Assembly: GCA_964443245.1 (NCBI GenBank)
Contig: CAYUEG010000039.1
Span: 1 to 28,090, forward strand
Reading direction: 5' to 3'
Length of the DNA: 28,090 bases
Source of the DNA: CANJDH01 sp964443245
GTDB lineage: Bacteria > Pseudomonadota > Gammaproteobacteria > Burkholderiales > JAEUOS01
Below, in pieces: positions 16,001 through 22,732 of the stretch. The notes under the pieces were generated by a model that saw only the letters and a list, made by a program, of their open reading frames with translations, was not told the DNA's origin and did not search any database. Both the position numbers and the translations under genes were made by a program. How positions within the stretch are numbered: position 1 is the first letter of the stretch; every line of letters starts with the position of its first letter.

Positions 16001-16792
16001 TTACCTGACTTCCTCGACGCGCAGAAAGATCCTGCGATCTAGAGCACCCGCTTCGGACGACCGTGCCAAGATTCCCGAACCCTCACTGGCGCGCGACTGA
16101 TTGATTCCTCCCACCTCGATCCATTCGCCCAGCCGACCAGTGACCGTACTAACCGACCGGTTTGTATTCGCACTTCCCGGCCCCAAATCGGCAGGAGTCT
16201 CCCGTCGCGTGCTGATATCGAGTGTTACGGACTCGCCGTTGACCCGGGGGGTCACGAAAAATCCCGAAACGATGTCACGCGGTGTAAAGGACTCCTGTAC
16301 GACCACTCCATTTACTGTCCGCGTCACCGTTTGATTGCGAAGCATCTGGCTGGAACCCGTCTGAATCTGCGCCGGAACCCCTTCTTGAGTGCGAATCTGT
16401 TGGGACAGGTTGTCCCTTCCTTGGGCTGCACTGTCAATGATGTTCCCTGTCACACGACTAGCACCCGGGGCGAGAAGGACATTCGCCTCGGCCACGCTGC
16501 GGGAATCGCGCGAATCGGCGTCTTGTCGGACCGTGATGAGCAACTGACGAGCGGCACGGTCCAGGCTGGCAACCACCTGGCGAATCTGCGCCAGATTCCC
16601 GGGAGAGGTGCGCACAATCAACTGGAACCCCGTGCCCGTCACGGCACCTCCCTGGTCTAGAAGCGGCCTTATGATCGGGATGAGCTGATCCGCGGGGCGG
16701 TGGCGCAGCTGTAATATCTCCACGCCCTGAGCTTGCAACTGCGGCGTTGCAGTCCACGCAGCCAAGAAAAGAAGGAGTACACGGCGCTTCAT
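16001..16792 (-). CDS. Miniature secretin-like exported protein
   Basis: A predicted exported protein of 263 residues beginning MKRRVLLLFLAAWTATPQLQAQG (signal peptide). Residues about 23-90 resemble a secretin N1/NolW-type ring domain (EILQLRHRPADQLIPIIRPLL, then LIVRTSPGNLAQIRQVVASLD). The second half resembles the start and end of the secretin core (GVPAQIQTG, VTPRVNGESVTLDIS, LGEWIEVGGINQ). It is far too short to form the complete beta-barrel of PilQ or GspD. Its neighbours are ydcH and pgsA rather than secretion genes. Unlike true secretins it lacks an N0 domain and an evident C-terminal pilotin region. The start lacks an obvious Shine-Dalgarno but gives the only good signal peptide. Role unknown. 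Confidence 0.75.
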   Translation of the reverse strand: MKRRVLLLFLAAWTATPQLQAQGVEILQLRHRPADQLIPIIRPLLDQGGAVTGTGFQLIVRTSPGNLAQIRQVVASLDRAARQLLITVRQDADSRDSRSVAEANVLLAPGASRVTGNIIDSAAQGRDNLSQQIRTQEGVPAQIQTGSSQMLRNQTVTRTVNGVVVQESFTPRDIVSGFFVTPRVNGESVTLDISTRRETPADLGPGSANTNRSVSTVTGRLGEWIEVGGINQSRASEGSGILARSSEAGALDRRIFLRVEEVR

Positions 16793-16807
16793 TGGATAGG
16801 CGAAAAG

Positions 16808-17017
16808 TCAGGCTGGAATGTCGGGAATGAGCCGCATTTCAAGAAGGGTAATGGTATCTTTGAGCTGCAGCTTGCGCTTCTTGAGACGCCGCAATTGCAA
16901 CTCGTCACGATTCGGCATCTCGTTCACCTGGGCAATGACCGCATCCAGGTCCCGGTGCTCGATTTGCAATTCAACGATCCGACGTTGAATCGCCTCGATG
17001 TCTTCTGCCGTCAGCAT
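16808..17017 (-). CDS. YdcH/DUF465 family small coiled-coil protein
   Basis: Small protein of 69 residues, almost entirely helical and charged. The LQIEHRDLDAVIAQV region and the RLKKRKLQLKDTITLLEM segment near the C-terminus match the DUF465 (YdcH) pattern. No biochemical function is established that I know of. GGAG lies about 10 bp before the ATG. It is the first gene of the run reaching nagZ, and its start is only 14 bp from the divergent start at 17032, so the promoters of each must lie within the other's coding region. Confidence 0.9.
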   Translation of the reverse strand: MLTAEDIEAIQRRIVELQIEHRDLDAVIAQVNEMPNRDELQLRRLKKRKLQLKDTITLLEMRLIPDIPA

Positions 17018-17031
17018 ATTGCGAGTTCTCC

Positions 17032-17700
17032 ATGTTCATCCGCATGATACACGCCCTAATCTGGCTGCCACTTTGTGTCTGTAGTATTGCCCTGTCAACG
17101 CAGACGCAGGCAAACCAGGCGGTGCCGTGGGTGGTGATCGATCGTCTGGAGCTGAAACCGCCGATCGCTGACCACACTGCCGCCATTGAACTCGAGGCCG
17201 TGCTCATAGAGGGAGTTGGGTGGCAAGAAGCGGAGGTGACGGAAGCCATTCTTGCGGCGAGCAAGATTTTGCAACAGTGCGGTGTCAGGCTGGCGCGCTT
17301 GCAGACAACACGGGTTCGCGTATCGGCCGACTACCGCCACTTGCACACGCCGTACTCGCGCCGCCTGGCTGCGGGGCTGGCTATTGGGCGCCCCGCCCTC
17401 TTCTTCGTCGATGATACCCGGCACCAGCCTGCCTTCGACGCCGAGGCATTTGGAACGGGAAATACCCGTTCACGCCCCGAACTGCGGCATACGGCCTGGT
17501 TCACCCGTGCTACCCCCCACCTTGCATCCGCAATCGCACATGAACTTTTCCATGTACTTGCAGACTCGGGGGCGCATCACAGCGATGTCGGAAACCTGAT
17601 GTTCCCTGAAACGGCGGCCAACCGGCATCGGCTCGATCCTCCGCAATGTGCAAAGCTGCTTGAAGAATCCCGAAAAAACAACCTATTACGAGAACATTAG
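17032..17700 (+). CDS. Predicted exported protein with zinc-protease-like HExxH motif
   Basis: I do not recognise the family. It has 222 residues with an N-terminal hydrophobic segment (MIHALIWLPLCVCSIALS) that looks like a signal peptide; the ATG at 17044 is an alternative start. Near the C-terminus HELFH (170-174) is followed by G180, H182, H183, D185 and NLM (188-190). This recalls metzincin-type zinc sites, where HExxH is followed by a third His and a Met-turn, though the spacing is two to three residues longer than HExxHxxGxxH. Four cysteines are present (two in the leader). The gene lies 18 bp upstream of the second PP2C gene, in the same direction. Protease activity is inference only. 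Confidence 0.75.
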   Translation: MFIRMIHALIWLPLCVCSIALSTQTQANQAVPWVVIDRLELKPPIADHTAAIELEAVLIEGVGWQEAEVTEAILAASKILQQCGVRLARLQTTRVRVSADYRHLHTPYSRRLAAGLAIGRPALFFVDDTRHQPAFDAEAFGTGNTRSRPELRHTAWFTRATPHLASAIAHELFHVLADSGAHHSDVGNLMFPETAANRHRLDPPQCAKLLEESRKNNLLREH

Positions 17701-17704
17701 TAGC

Positions 17705-17710
17705 TATAAT
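17705..17710 (+). promoter_or_regulatory. Perfect -10 hexamer just upstream of the second PP2C start (leaderless candidate)
   Basis: TATAAT ends 8 bp before the ATG at 17719. Transcription starting at the usual distance would begin at about 17717, leaving almost no leader. No Shine-Dalgarno lies between this hexamer and the ATG. No good -35 is seen 16-18 bp upstream. The message may therefore be leaderless, or translation may depend on read-through from the upstream gene. Confidence 0.45.
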
Positions 17711-17718
17711 CTAGCATC

Positions 17719-18606
17719 ATGCCCATCAGAATCGAAGCCGGAACCGGACAGCACATTGGCGACCGGTCAGAACAGCAGGATCGACTGAAGATCATCCCGA
17801 GCAAGAAGGAGCCCGGGGTGATCCTGATCGTGGTTGCCGACGGCATGGGTGGTCACACTGGCGGTGCGATGGCGGCACAGCAGGTCATCTCGACTGCCGA
17901 GCAGATCTTTTCCAACTTCAGTTCGCTTGAGGATTCCCCCCAGAAGCTGTTGACCAGCATCATCCATGAATCCCACCTGATCATCACGCTTTCGAGTTAC
18001 ACCAGTGAACAGGAGCCGCACAGCACCGTCGTGCTGATGCTGCTGCAGAAGGACCGCGCCGATTGGGCGCACGTCGGGGACAGTCGTCTGTACCATTTTC
18101 GTGGCCAGACTCTGGTACAAAGGACACGAGATCACTCGTATGTCGAGCAACTCTTCCGCGAGGGCAAGATCAAGGAAGAGGATATGGAGCGCCATCCCAA
18201 CAAGAACATTCTGGTGCATTGCCTGGGTGCTGCCAACCCACCCTTGATCGACTTTGGCGGCACCGAAAAACTGGAGCCGAATGACACGTTCATTTTGTGT
18301 AGCGATGGCTTATGGGCCTATTTCACTGACTATGAAATGGGCTCGATTTTGGCATCCTGTCCGCCGCGTGTAGCCAGTGAACAGCTTATCTCGCTGGCAC
18401 GTGCGCAGGGAAACGGACGAGGAGACAACATTTCCGTTGCGATCGTCAAACTGACGTACTTCGAGGAAGAGAAGCCGAAACCCCCGCCGCCGCCGCCGCC
18501 GCGCCCGAAGCCTGCCGCGCCAGCGGTCACCGCAAAGCCGGTTGCGCCTCCGCCAGAGCCAGAGAAAAAGAAGGGCATGTTCGGCAAGTTGTTTGGGAAA
18601 AAATAA
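17719..18606 (+). CDS. PP2C-type (PPM) Ser/Thr protein phosphatase with poly-Pro tail
   Basis: Second metal-dependent protein phosphatase, 295 residues. Core motifs are complete: HIGDRSEQQDR (12-22), DGMGGHTGG with D41, VGDSRLY with D121, SDGLWAYF with D196 and GDN with D236. It shares the unusual QQD form of the first motif and long stretches with the phosphatase at 5996, so the two are paralogues. After about residue 248 it has a different tail, a run of seven prolines followed by Pro/Ala-rich sequence ending in basic KKKGMFGKLFGKK, which may contact membranes or partners. No kinase gene is adjacent. Its only close neighbours are predicted exported proteins. Substrate unknown. Confidence 0.93.
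   Translation: MPIRIEAGTGQHIGDRSEQQDRLKIIPSKKEPGVILIVVADGMGGHTGGAMAAQQVISTAEQIFSNFSSLEDSPQKLLTSIIHESHLIITLSSYTSEQEPHSTVVLMLLQKDRADWAHVGDSRLYHFRGQTLVQRTRDHSYVEQLFREGKIKEEDMERHPNKNILVHCLGAANPPLIDFGGTEKLEPNDTFILCSDGLWAYFTDYEMGSILASCPPRVASEQLISLARAQGNGRGDNISVAIVKLTYFEEEKPKPPPPPPPRPKPAAPAVTAKPVAPPPEPEKKKGMFGKLFGKK
18484..18501 (+). repeat. (CCG)6 trinucleotide tract encoding polyproline
   Basis: Six CCG codons in a row lie in the C-terminal linker of the PP2C phosphatase, within a run of seven prolines. Length change by slippage would keep the reading frame and only alter linker length. Confidence 0.85.
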
Positions 18607-18620
18607 ATGGCAGCAATGGG

Positions 18621-18665
18621 TTGCGCAGCATAATTAATCAGAAGTATCATCCCACTACTGGGATG
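18621..18665 (+). promoter_or_regulatory. Candidate promoter and overlapping hairpin before the small exported protein
   Basis: TTGCGC (18621-18626) and TATCAT (18645-18650) are separated by 18 bp, a plausible sigma70 arrangement for the gene at 18750. A 7-bp inverted repeat CATCCCA/TGGGATG with a 4-nt loop (18648-18665) overlaps the -10 end and would fall at the transcription start. It has no T-run, so it is more likely an operator or leader structure than a terminator for the phosphatase gene. Confidence 0.4.
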
Positions 18666-18749
18666 TAGCGTTGAAAGCTCAGACATCGCCGCATACGAAA
18701 GAGCCGCGAATCGTCCGATTTCTGATGAAGTCACGTTGAGGAGGGATTC

Positions 18750-19130
18750 ATGAAGAAGATTCAGGCGCAATCTGTCGGTTTAATCGCCGCGCTGCTGTTT
18801 TCATGTGCCGCCGGTGCACAGGATAAAGGCGCCGCGCCACAGGCGGCGCAACAGCAGACACCAGCCGCAGGGGCCGGGCAAGCCGCCGGCCCGGCGCCCG
18901 ATGCACCCAAAAAGAAGCGAATTGCCAAGCGCCCCCCCAAGCCTGCCTGTACCAAGCTGGATGATCCGTGGGACAACTTGTGCGACGTTCAGAAAAAAGC
19001 TGCACTGGCATGCCAAGACCTGCCCGAAGCCAAGAAAGAGGCCAAGCGTAGTCGCAAGGGGGAAACTCCTGCTGCACCAGGCGTCAACCAGCGCCAGCAG
19101 TGCATCGAAAGCTACATGCGCAACGTTTGA
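18750..19130 (+). CDS. Small exported Ala/Pro/Lys-rich protein with four conserved-looking cysteines
   Basis: I do not recognise this protein. It has 126 residues with a clear signal peptide (MKKIQAQSVGLIAALLFSCAAGAQ, cleavage expected about residue 23); C19 may make it a lipoprotein if processed there, but the context (FSCAAG) favours ordinary cleavage after AGA. A low-complexity Ala/Gln/Pro stretch and a KKKRIAKRPPK basic patch follow. The last half carries four Cys (PACTKL, NLCDVQ, LACQDL, QQCIES) suited to two disulphides. GAGGAGG gives a strong ribosome site. A bidirectional terminator follows 17 bp after the stop. Role unknown; probably periplasmic. Confidence 0.8.
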   Translation: MKKIQAQSVGLIAALLFSCAAGAQDKGAAPQAAQQQTPAAGAGQAAGPAPDAPKKKRIAKRPPKPACTKLDDPWDNLCDVQKKAALACQDLPEAKKEAKRSRKGETPAAPGVNQRQQCIESYMRNV

Positions 19131-19147
19131 ATCGGACCTATCGACAC

Positions 19148-19174
19148 AAAACGCCCGCCATCGCGGGCGTTTTT
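19148..19174. terminator. Bidirectional intrinsic terminator
   Basis: An 11-bp stem AAAACGCCCGC/GCGGGCGTTTT encloses a 4-nt loop and ends in T-runs in both directions. It lies between the small exported protein gene (plus) and the coiled-coil gene (minus), whose stop codon begins inside the T-run. It can end both transcripts. Confidence 0.92.
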
Positions 19175-19859
19175 ACTTTGGAGCAAGCTCTGCCGGCTTC
19201 GATTGTTTCGCCGCAACCGCAGCCTCTTTCTCCTTCGCCCGTCTGGTGATTTCGGCCACCTTGGCCTCGTGCGCCCGGGCTCGCTCCGCACGCTCGTTCC
19301 GAGCAGCCGCGTCTTCTAATTCCCTCTTTTTCCTCGCCTCAATACGTGCGGCGATCCGCCGCTGCTCTTCAAGCGCACGCTTCTCCCTGTCAACGGCGCC
19401 ACGCTCAAAATCCCGCTGCGCGGTCTCTTTGCGCGCGATCTTGGCCTGGTGACTGCGCACTGATTCTTCGCGCTCGCCCCTGCGCTGATTGCTCAGTTCT
19501 GTTTCAGACGCTTGCCGCGCCGCCCGCCGTTCGTCGGCCTCGCGCGCGGCATCCTGCCTTTTGAAATCGCCTGCCTGAACTTCCACGGCACGAATGCGAT
19601 CGAGTTGGTCCTGATGGTTGTTTCTGGCAGACACAAGACAAGGGTCCGCCCAGAACTTTTCGTGGCATTTCTTCAGTTCAAGGTCGTACCAACGCTCCTG
19701 TTGCATGCGTGCTCTGGCCGCTGCCGCCAATGCCTCGTCCGCCTCGGACAGGGAACGAATCGTCCTGGCGGCAAAAGGTTCAATGGCCCCCTGCTCCTGC
19801 CCCATGCAAACCCACGGAGTCAGCAACAAAAACGCCGCAACCCGCAGACCCAATCGCAT
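19173..19859 (-). CDS. Exported coiled-coil protein, Arg/Glu/Ala-rich
   Basis: No family recognised. From the ATG at 19859 it has 228 residues with a signal peptide (MRLGLRVAAFLLLTPWVCMGQ). Almost all the rest is charged and alpha-helical, rich in Arg, Glu, Ala and Lys with few helix breakers until a short AKQSKPAELAPK tail, so a long coiled coil or single helix is expected. Two Cys lie at KKCHEKFWADPC, about 70 residues into the mature protein. I chose this start over reading further upstream because it gives a signal peptide and avoids overlapping the preceding gene. No Shine-Dalgarno is clear. It follows the PKD-like gene by 35 bp. Similarity to other coiled coils would be compositional. 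Confidence 0.7.
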   Translation of the reverse strand: MRLGLRVAAFLLLTPWVCMGQEQGAIEPFAARTIRSLSEADEALAAAARARMQQERWYDLELKKCHEKFWADPCLVSARNNHQDQLDRIRAVEVQAGDFKRQDAAREADERRAARQASETELSNQRRGEREESVRSHQAKIARKETAQRDFERGAVDREKRALEEQRRIAARIEARKKRELEDAAARNERAERARAHEAKVAEITRRAKEKEAAVAAKQSKPAELAPK

Positions 19860-19894
19860 GGTCAGCGCTGATTCGCAATGGGCCAAACCGGCAA

Positions 19895-20515
19895 TCAGGC
19901 TTTCTTCGCAGGCGGTGCCTTCCTGCACCCCAGAGAGACGCCCTTCGCGTTCTTCGTATAGAAGTACGTTGTCCCCGTCGGGCACTCTGCAGATTTTTCC
20001 GGCTTCTTGGCGTCGCTGGACCCCGTGCAGGTGTAGGCCCCGGTCTTGCTATCCACAGATTTGCTGTTAAGTGCATAACCTTCAGGACACGTAGGAGCCA
20101 CCTTGGCAGCCATCGGCGCCGCCCCGGAAGTAGCGGCAGCAGGTTTCGGCGCTTCGGCCACGATAACGGTCGCTTTCGACTCGCCGGTGCAGCCGAATGC
20201 GGACCCGTCCCTGCCCCCCTTCGCCACAACCGTGTAGGTTCCGGCCTTGCTGTAAGCCTTCATGAAACTGCGCGGGAAATTGTCCCTGCCAGCGTTCATC
20301 TTGGTCACGTCCACATCCCCGTTGCCGTATTCAACGCGCAATCCGCAAATGCCCTCGTCTTCCCCGCTTACAGTGACCTTGACCTGCTGGCCAACAACTG
20401 CATTGGCAGGCTCGACTTTGACACCCGAAACGTTGCCAGCCGAAGCGCAGGCTGCAAACGAAAAAATGCCGATGGCAAACGTCAAGCGACTGAAAGAGGC
20501 ATTGTGGTGCACCAT
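19895..20515 (-). CDS. Exported Cys-containing protein with PKD/Ig-like domain
   Basis: Unrecognised protein of 206 residues with a strong AAGGAG site and signal peptide (FAIGIFSFAACASAG, cleavage expected about residue 27). Residues about 30-118 look like a PKD/Ig-like beta-sandwich: VEPANAVVGQQVKVTVSG, YGNGDVDV and YSKAGTYTVVAKGG are the typical strands, with cysteines in GICGL and FGCTG. After an Ala/Pro linker a C-terminal part has further Cys-flanked segments (PTCPEGYALN, YTCTGSS, AECPTGTTYFY, LGCRKAPPAKKA), suggesting a small disulphide-bonded module. It probably sits in the periplasm or on the surface. It heads a two-gene unit with the coiled-coil protein. A TACAAT -10-like hexamer lies roughly 90 bp upstream. 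Confidence 0.75.
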   Translation of the reverse strand: MVHHNASFSRLTFAIGIFSFAACASAGNVSGVKVEPANAVVGQQVKVTVSGEDEGICGLRVEYGNGDVDVTKMNAGRDNFPRSFMKAYSKAGTYTVVAKGGRDGSAFGCTGESKATVIVAEAPKPAAATSGAAPMAAKVAPTCPEGYALNSKSVDSKTGAYTCTGSSDAKKPEKSAECPTGTTYFYTKNAKGVSLGCRKAPPAKKA

Positions 20516-20682
20516 TTTGATTCTCCTTGAAGCAGGTGTAATGGAAAGACAGACACAGTCCTGGCAAACAACACTGTTCCTGCCACTTCATTGTAGCTCT
20601 CGCTACTCTGTGGCCGCTCCCTGGCAGGCGTGAACGCTGGTCTGGCTTTTGGGGGGGCAAACGCGCAAGGATGCCCTTGAGT

Positions 20683-21384
20683 TCAGGCCAACTCCCATAC
20701 CGCAGGTTTCTTGATCTGCTTGGCGATGGATGCCAAGCCTGCAGCATGCGCTTCATGTTCGTCTTTCGACGCAGAAATCACGAATGTTTCGAGCCGATCA
20801 AGAATCACATCCGGCGAAGCCTCAGTATTTCCGGTTTCTTCCTCATCAATCATCAGCCCATTCTGCCCGCGTGTCATCGCCAGATAGACTTCGGCCAACA
20901 GCTGGCTATCGAGCAGCGCGCCGTGCAAGGTGCGATGCGCATTTGAAATACCGTAGCGGTCACAAAGCGCGTCCAGGTTGTTGCGTTTGCCGGGATGCGC
21001 TTCCTTGGCCATTGACAAGGAATCGGTAACCAATGCCACATGCTGGCGAAAAGGCGGCTGCGATGTGCGAGCCAGTTCGGCATCGAGGAATGCCAGATCA
21101 AACGGGGCGTTGTGGATGATGACTTCGGCATTCGCTACGAATTCCATCAACTCGCCGGCAATATCGCCAAATTTCGGCTTGTCCGACAGGAATTCGCGTG
21201 TCAGCCCATGGACCTCAAGCGCGGCTTCATCACTGTCCCGTTCGGGATTGAGGTAGCGGTGAAAATTCCTTCCACTGAAGCGGCGATCGACAAGTTCAAT
21301 GCAACCGATCTCGACGATCCGATGGCCCTGCGCGGGGTCAAGACCTGTGGTTTCGGTATCCAGAATAATCTGTCGGAGTGCCAT
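20683..21384 (-). CDS. dnaQ: DNA polymerase III epsilon subunit (3'-5' proofreading exonuclease)
   Basis: Proofreading subunit of the replicative polymerase, 233 residues. The DEDDh exonuclease motifs are clear: DTETTGLD (Exo I, D9 and E11), HNAPFDLAFLD (Exo II), and HRTLHGALLDSQLLAEVY (Exo III, with the catalytic His and Asp). The C-terminal ~45 residues form the variable region that binds the alpha subunit. In relatives it normally adjoins rnhA; here rnhA is more than 5 kb away on the same strand. The start has no strong Shine-Dalgarno. The 167 bp downstream contain the promoter region of the next minus-strand gene and no clear terminator. Confidence 0.96.
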   Translation of the reverse strand: MALRQIILDTETTGLDPAQGHRIVEIGCIELVDRRFSGRNFHRYLNPERDSDEAALEVHGLTREFLSDKPKFGDIAGELMEFVANAEVIIHNAPFDLAFLDAELARTSQPPFRQHVALVTDSLSMAKEAHPGKRNNLDALCDRYGISNAHRTLHGALLDSQLLAEVYLAMTRGQNGLMIDEEETGNTEASPDVILDRLETFVISASKDEHEAHAAGLASIAKQIKKPAVWELA

Positions 21385-21446
21385 GAGGAAGTCTGATGTG
21401 AAACGCGCTTTCCGTGACAGCGGATCTTAGCCGGAATGCGGCAACT

Positions 21447-22661
21447 TCATGCCGGAACGGCAGGTGTCTTGGGGCGTGCAAGTGGTGTTTCGATGATGGG
21501 CAGATGTACGAGAGCCGCAAAGACGCCGAAGCCAGCTGCGATCAGCCATGCCAGGTTGTAACTCCCGGTTGCGTCAAACAGCGCGCCGCCCATCCATGCT
21601 CCCAGGAAGCTGCCAATCTGATGCCCAAAAAACACCATACCGGCGAGCATGGAAAGATACTTCACACCAAAAATCTGCGCTACCAGGCCATTGGTCAAGG
21701 GGACGGTCGACAGCCATAGGGTCCCCATGACGAGCGCAAACACATACACGCTCCACGGTGTCAGCGGAACCGCAAGAAAAACAAGAATGGCAGCCGCACG
21801 CAAGCTGTAGATGGCGGACAGAAGATATCGCTTAGGCCGTTTTGCGCCTTGCATGCCCCACCAATAAGTGCCCGCAATGTTTCCGATGGCAATCAAGGCC
21901 AGCGCGGTCACGCCCACATTGGCGCTCATCCCCTGATCACGCAGATAGGCAGGCAGGTGGACCCCGATAAACACCACCTGCAGCCCGCACACAAAATAGC
22001 CCAGACAGAGCAACTTGAAACTCTTCTCGCCCCAAGCCTCCTGTATGGCAGCCTTGACGGATTGCTGCGGTCCGCTGGTGTCGGTAAGTCGTCCGGGTTC
22101 TGTCAACGCGATGGCAACCGGTGCGATCATGACCATCAGGATGGCCGCCACGATCAGGGAACTTTGCCAGCCATACGCGCTGATGATCCACTGCAGCAGC
22201 GGCGTCAGGTAAAACTGGCCGGCCGCACCCAGGGCTCCGGAAATGGCCAGCGCCTGCTGCCGGCGTGCCGGCTCGACAGCACGCCCCACCACACCGGAGA
22301 TGACGCCGACGGTGCAGCCCCCTTGTGCAATACCGATGATGACCCCCCCTGTGAGCGCCAGCATCAGAGGCGTGGTCGACCACTCCATTCCCCACAGACC
22401 GAGCGCGTAAAGGATGCAAGTGGCGGCGATCACCCGACCTGCACCGAACTTGTCTGCCAGCATTCCGAGAATCGGTGCGCTGACTCCCCACATGATGTTC
22501 TGCATCGCCATGGCGAAGCCGTAGGCCTCACGCGTGAGGCCCAGGTCGCCGGTCATCGGCTTGAGAAACAGACCCATGCCATGACGAATGCCCATTGAAA
22601 AATTGACGATCAGCGCGCCAGCCAGCAACACGATGATGGGAGTACGCCAGTTCTTGTCCAT
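21447..22661 (-). CDS. MFS transporter (first of a tandem pair)
   Basis: Inner-membrane transporter of 404 residues with about 12 hydrophobic segments. It starts MDKNWRTPIIVLLAGALIVNFSMGIRHGMGLFLKPM, and the loop after helix 2 (GMLADKFGAGRVIAA) has the MFS DxxGxGR-like motif. AAGGA precedes the ATG. It resembles the transporter at 22725-23939 over most of its length (for example YFVCGLQVVFIGVHLPAYL, GHQIGSFLGAWMGG), so the pair arose by duplication. The style is that of monocarboxylate/oxalate-formate-type MFS proteins, but the substrate cannot be read from sequence. It is last in the marR-MFS-MFS run. Confidence 0.92.
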   Translation of the reverse strand: MDKNWRTPIIVLLAGALIVNFSMGIRHGMGLFLKPMTGDLGLTREAYGFAMAMQNIMWGVSAPILGMLADKFGAGRVIAATCILYALGLWGMEWSTTPLMLALTGGVIIGIAQGGCTVGVISGVVGRAVEPARRQQALAISGALGAAGQFYLTPLLQWIISAYGWQSSLIVAAILMVMIAPVAIALTEPGRLTDTSGPQQSVKAAIQEAWGEKSFKLLCLGYFVCGLQVVFIGVHLPAYLRDQGMSANVGVTALALIAIGNIAGTYWWGMQGAKRPKRYLLSAIYSLRAAAILVFLAVPLTPWSVYVFALVMGTLWLSTVPLTNGLVAQIFGVKYLSMLAGMVFFGHQIGSFLGAWMGGALFDATGSYNLAWLIAAGFGVFAALVHLPIIETPLARPKTPAVPA

Positions 22662-22713
22662 GGATTCCTTGAGCGGTTACTAGTTACTAATATCAGCCAA
22701 TTATGGGGTGATC

Positions 22714-22732
22714 CAGCCTGATCGTCAGGCTG
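22714..22732. repeat. Short hairpin at the stop codon of the second MFS gene
   Basis: CAGCCTGA and TCAGGCTG form 8-bp arms with a 3-nt loop; the stop codon of the 22725-23939 gene lies in the right arm. There is no T-run on either strand, so it is not a standard terminator. It might protect the upstream message or modulate coupling between the two transporter genes. Confidence 0.55.

Noticed and set aside
18648..18665. Terminator after the second PP2C gene
   Set aside because: The 7-bp hairpin has no T-run and overlaps a plausible promoter, so it is reported as a possible regulatory site instead.
19709..20530. 273-codon plus-strand open frame across two minus-strand genes
   Set aside because: Spans two genes that have signal peptides and a good ribosome site, and its own product is Arg/Pro-rich without a domain.
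21849..22598. 249-codon plus-strand open frame opposite an MFS gene
   Set aside because: Antisense to a clear membrane transporter gene; low-complexity His/Gln/Arg-rich product with no motif.
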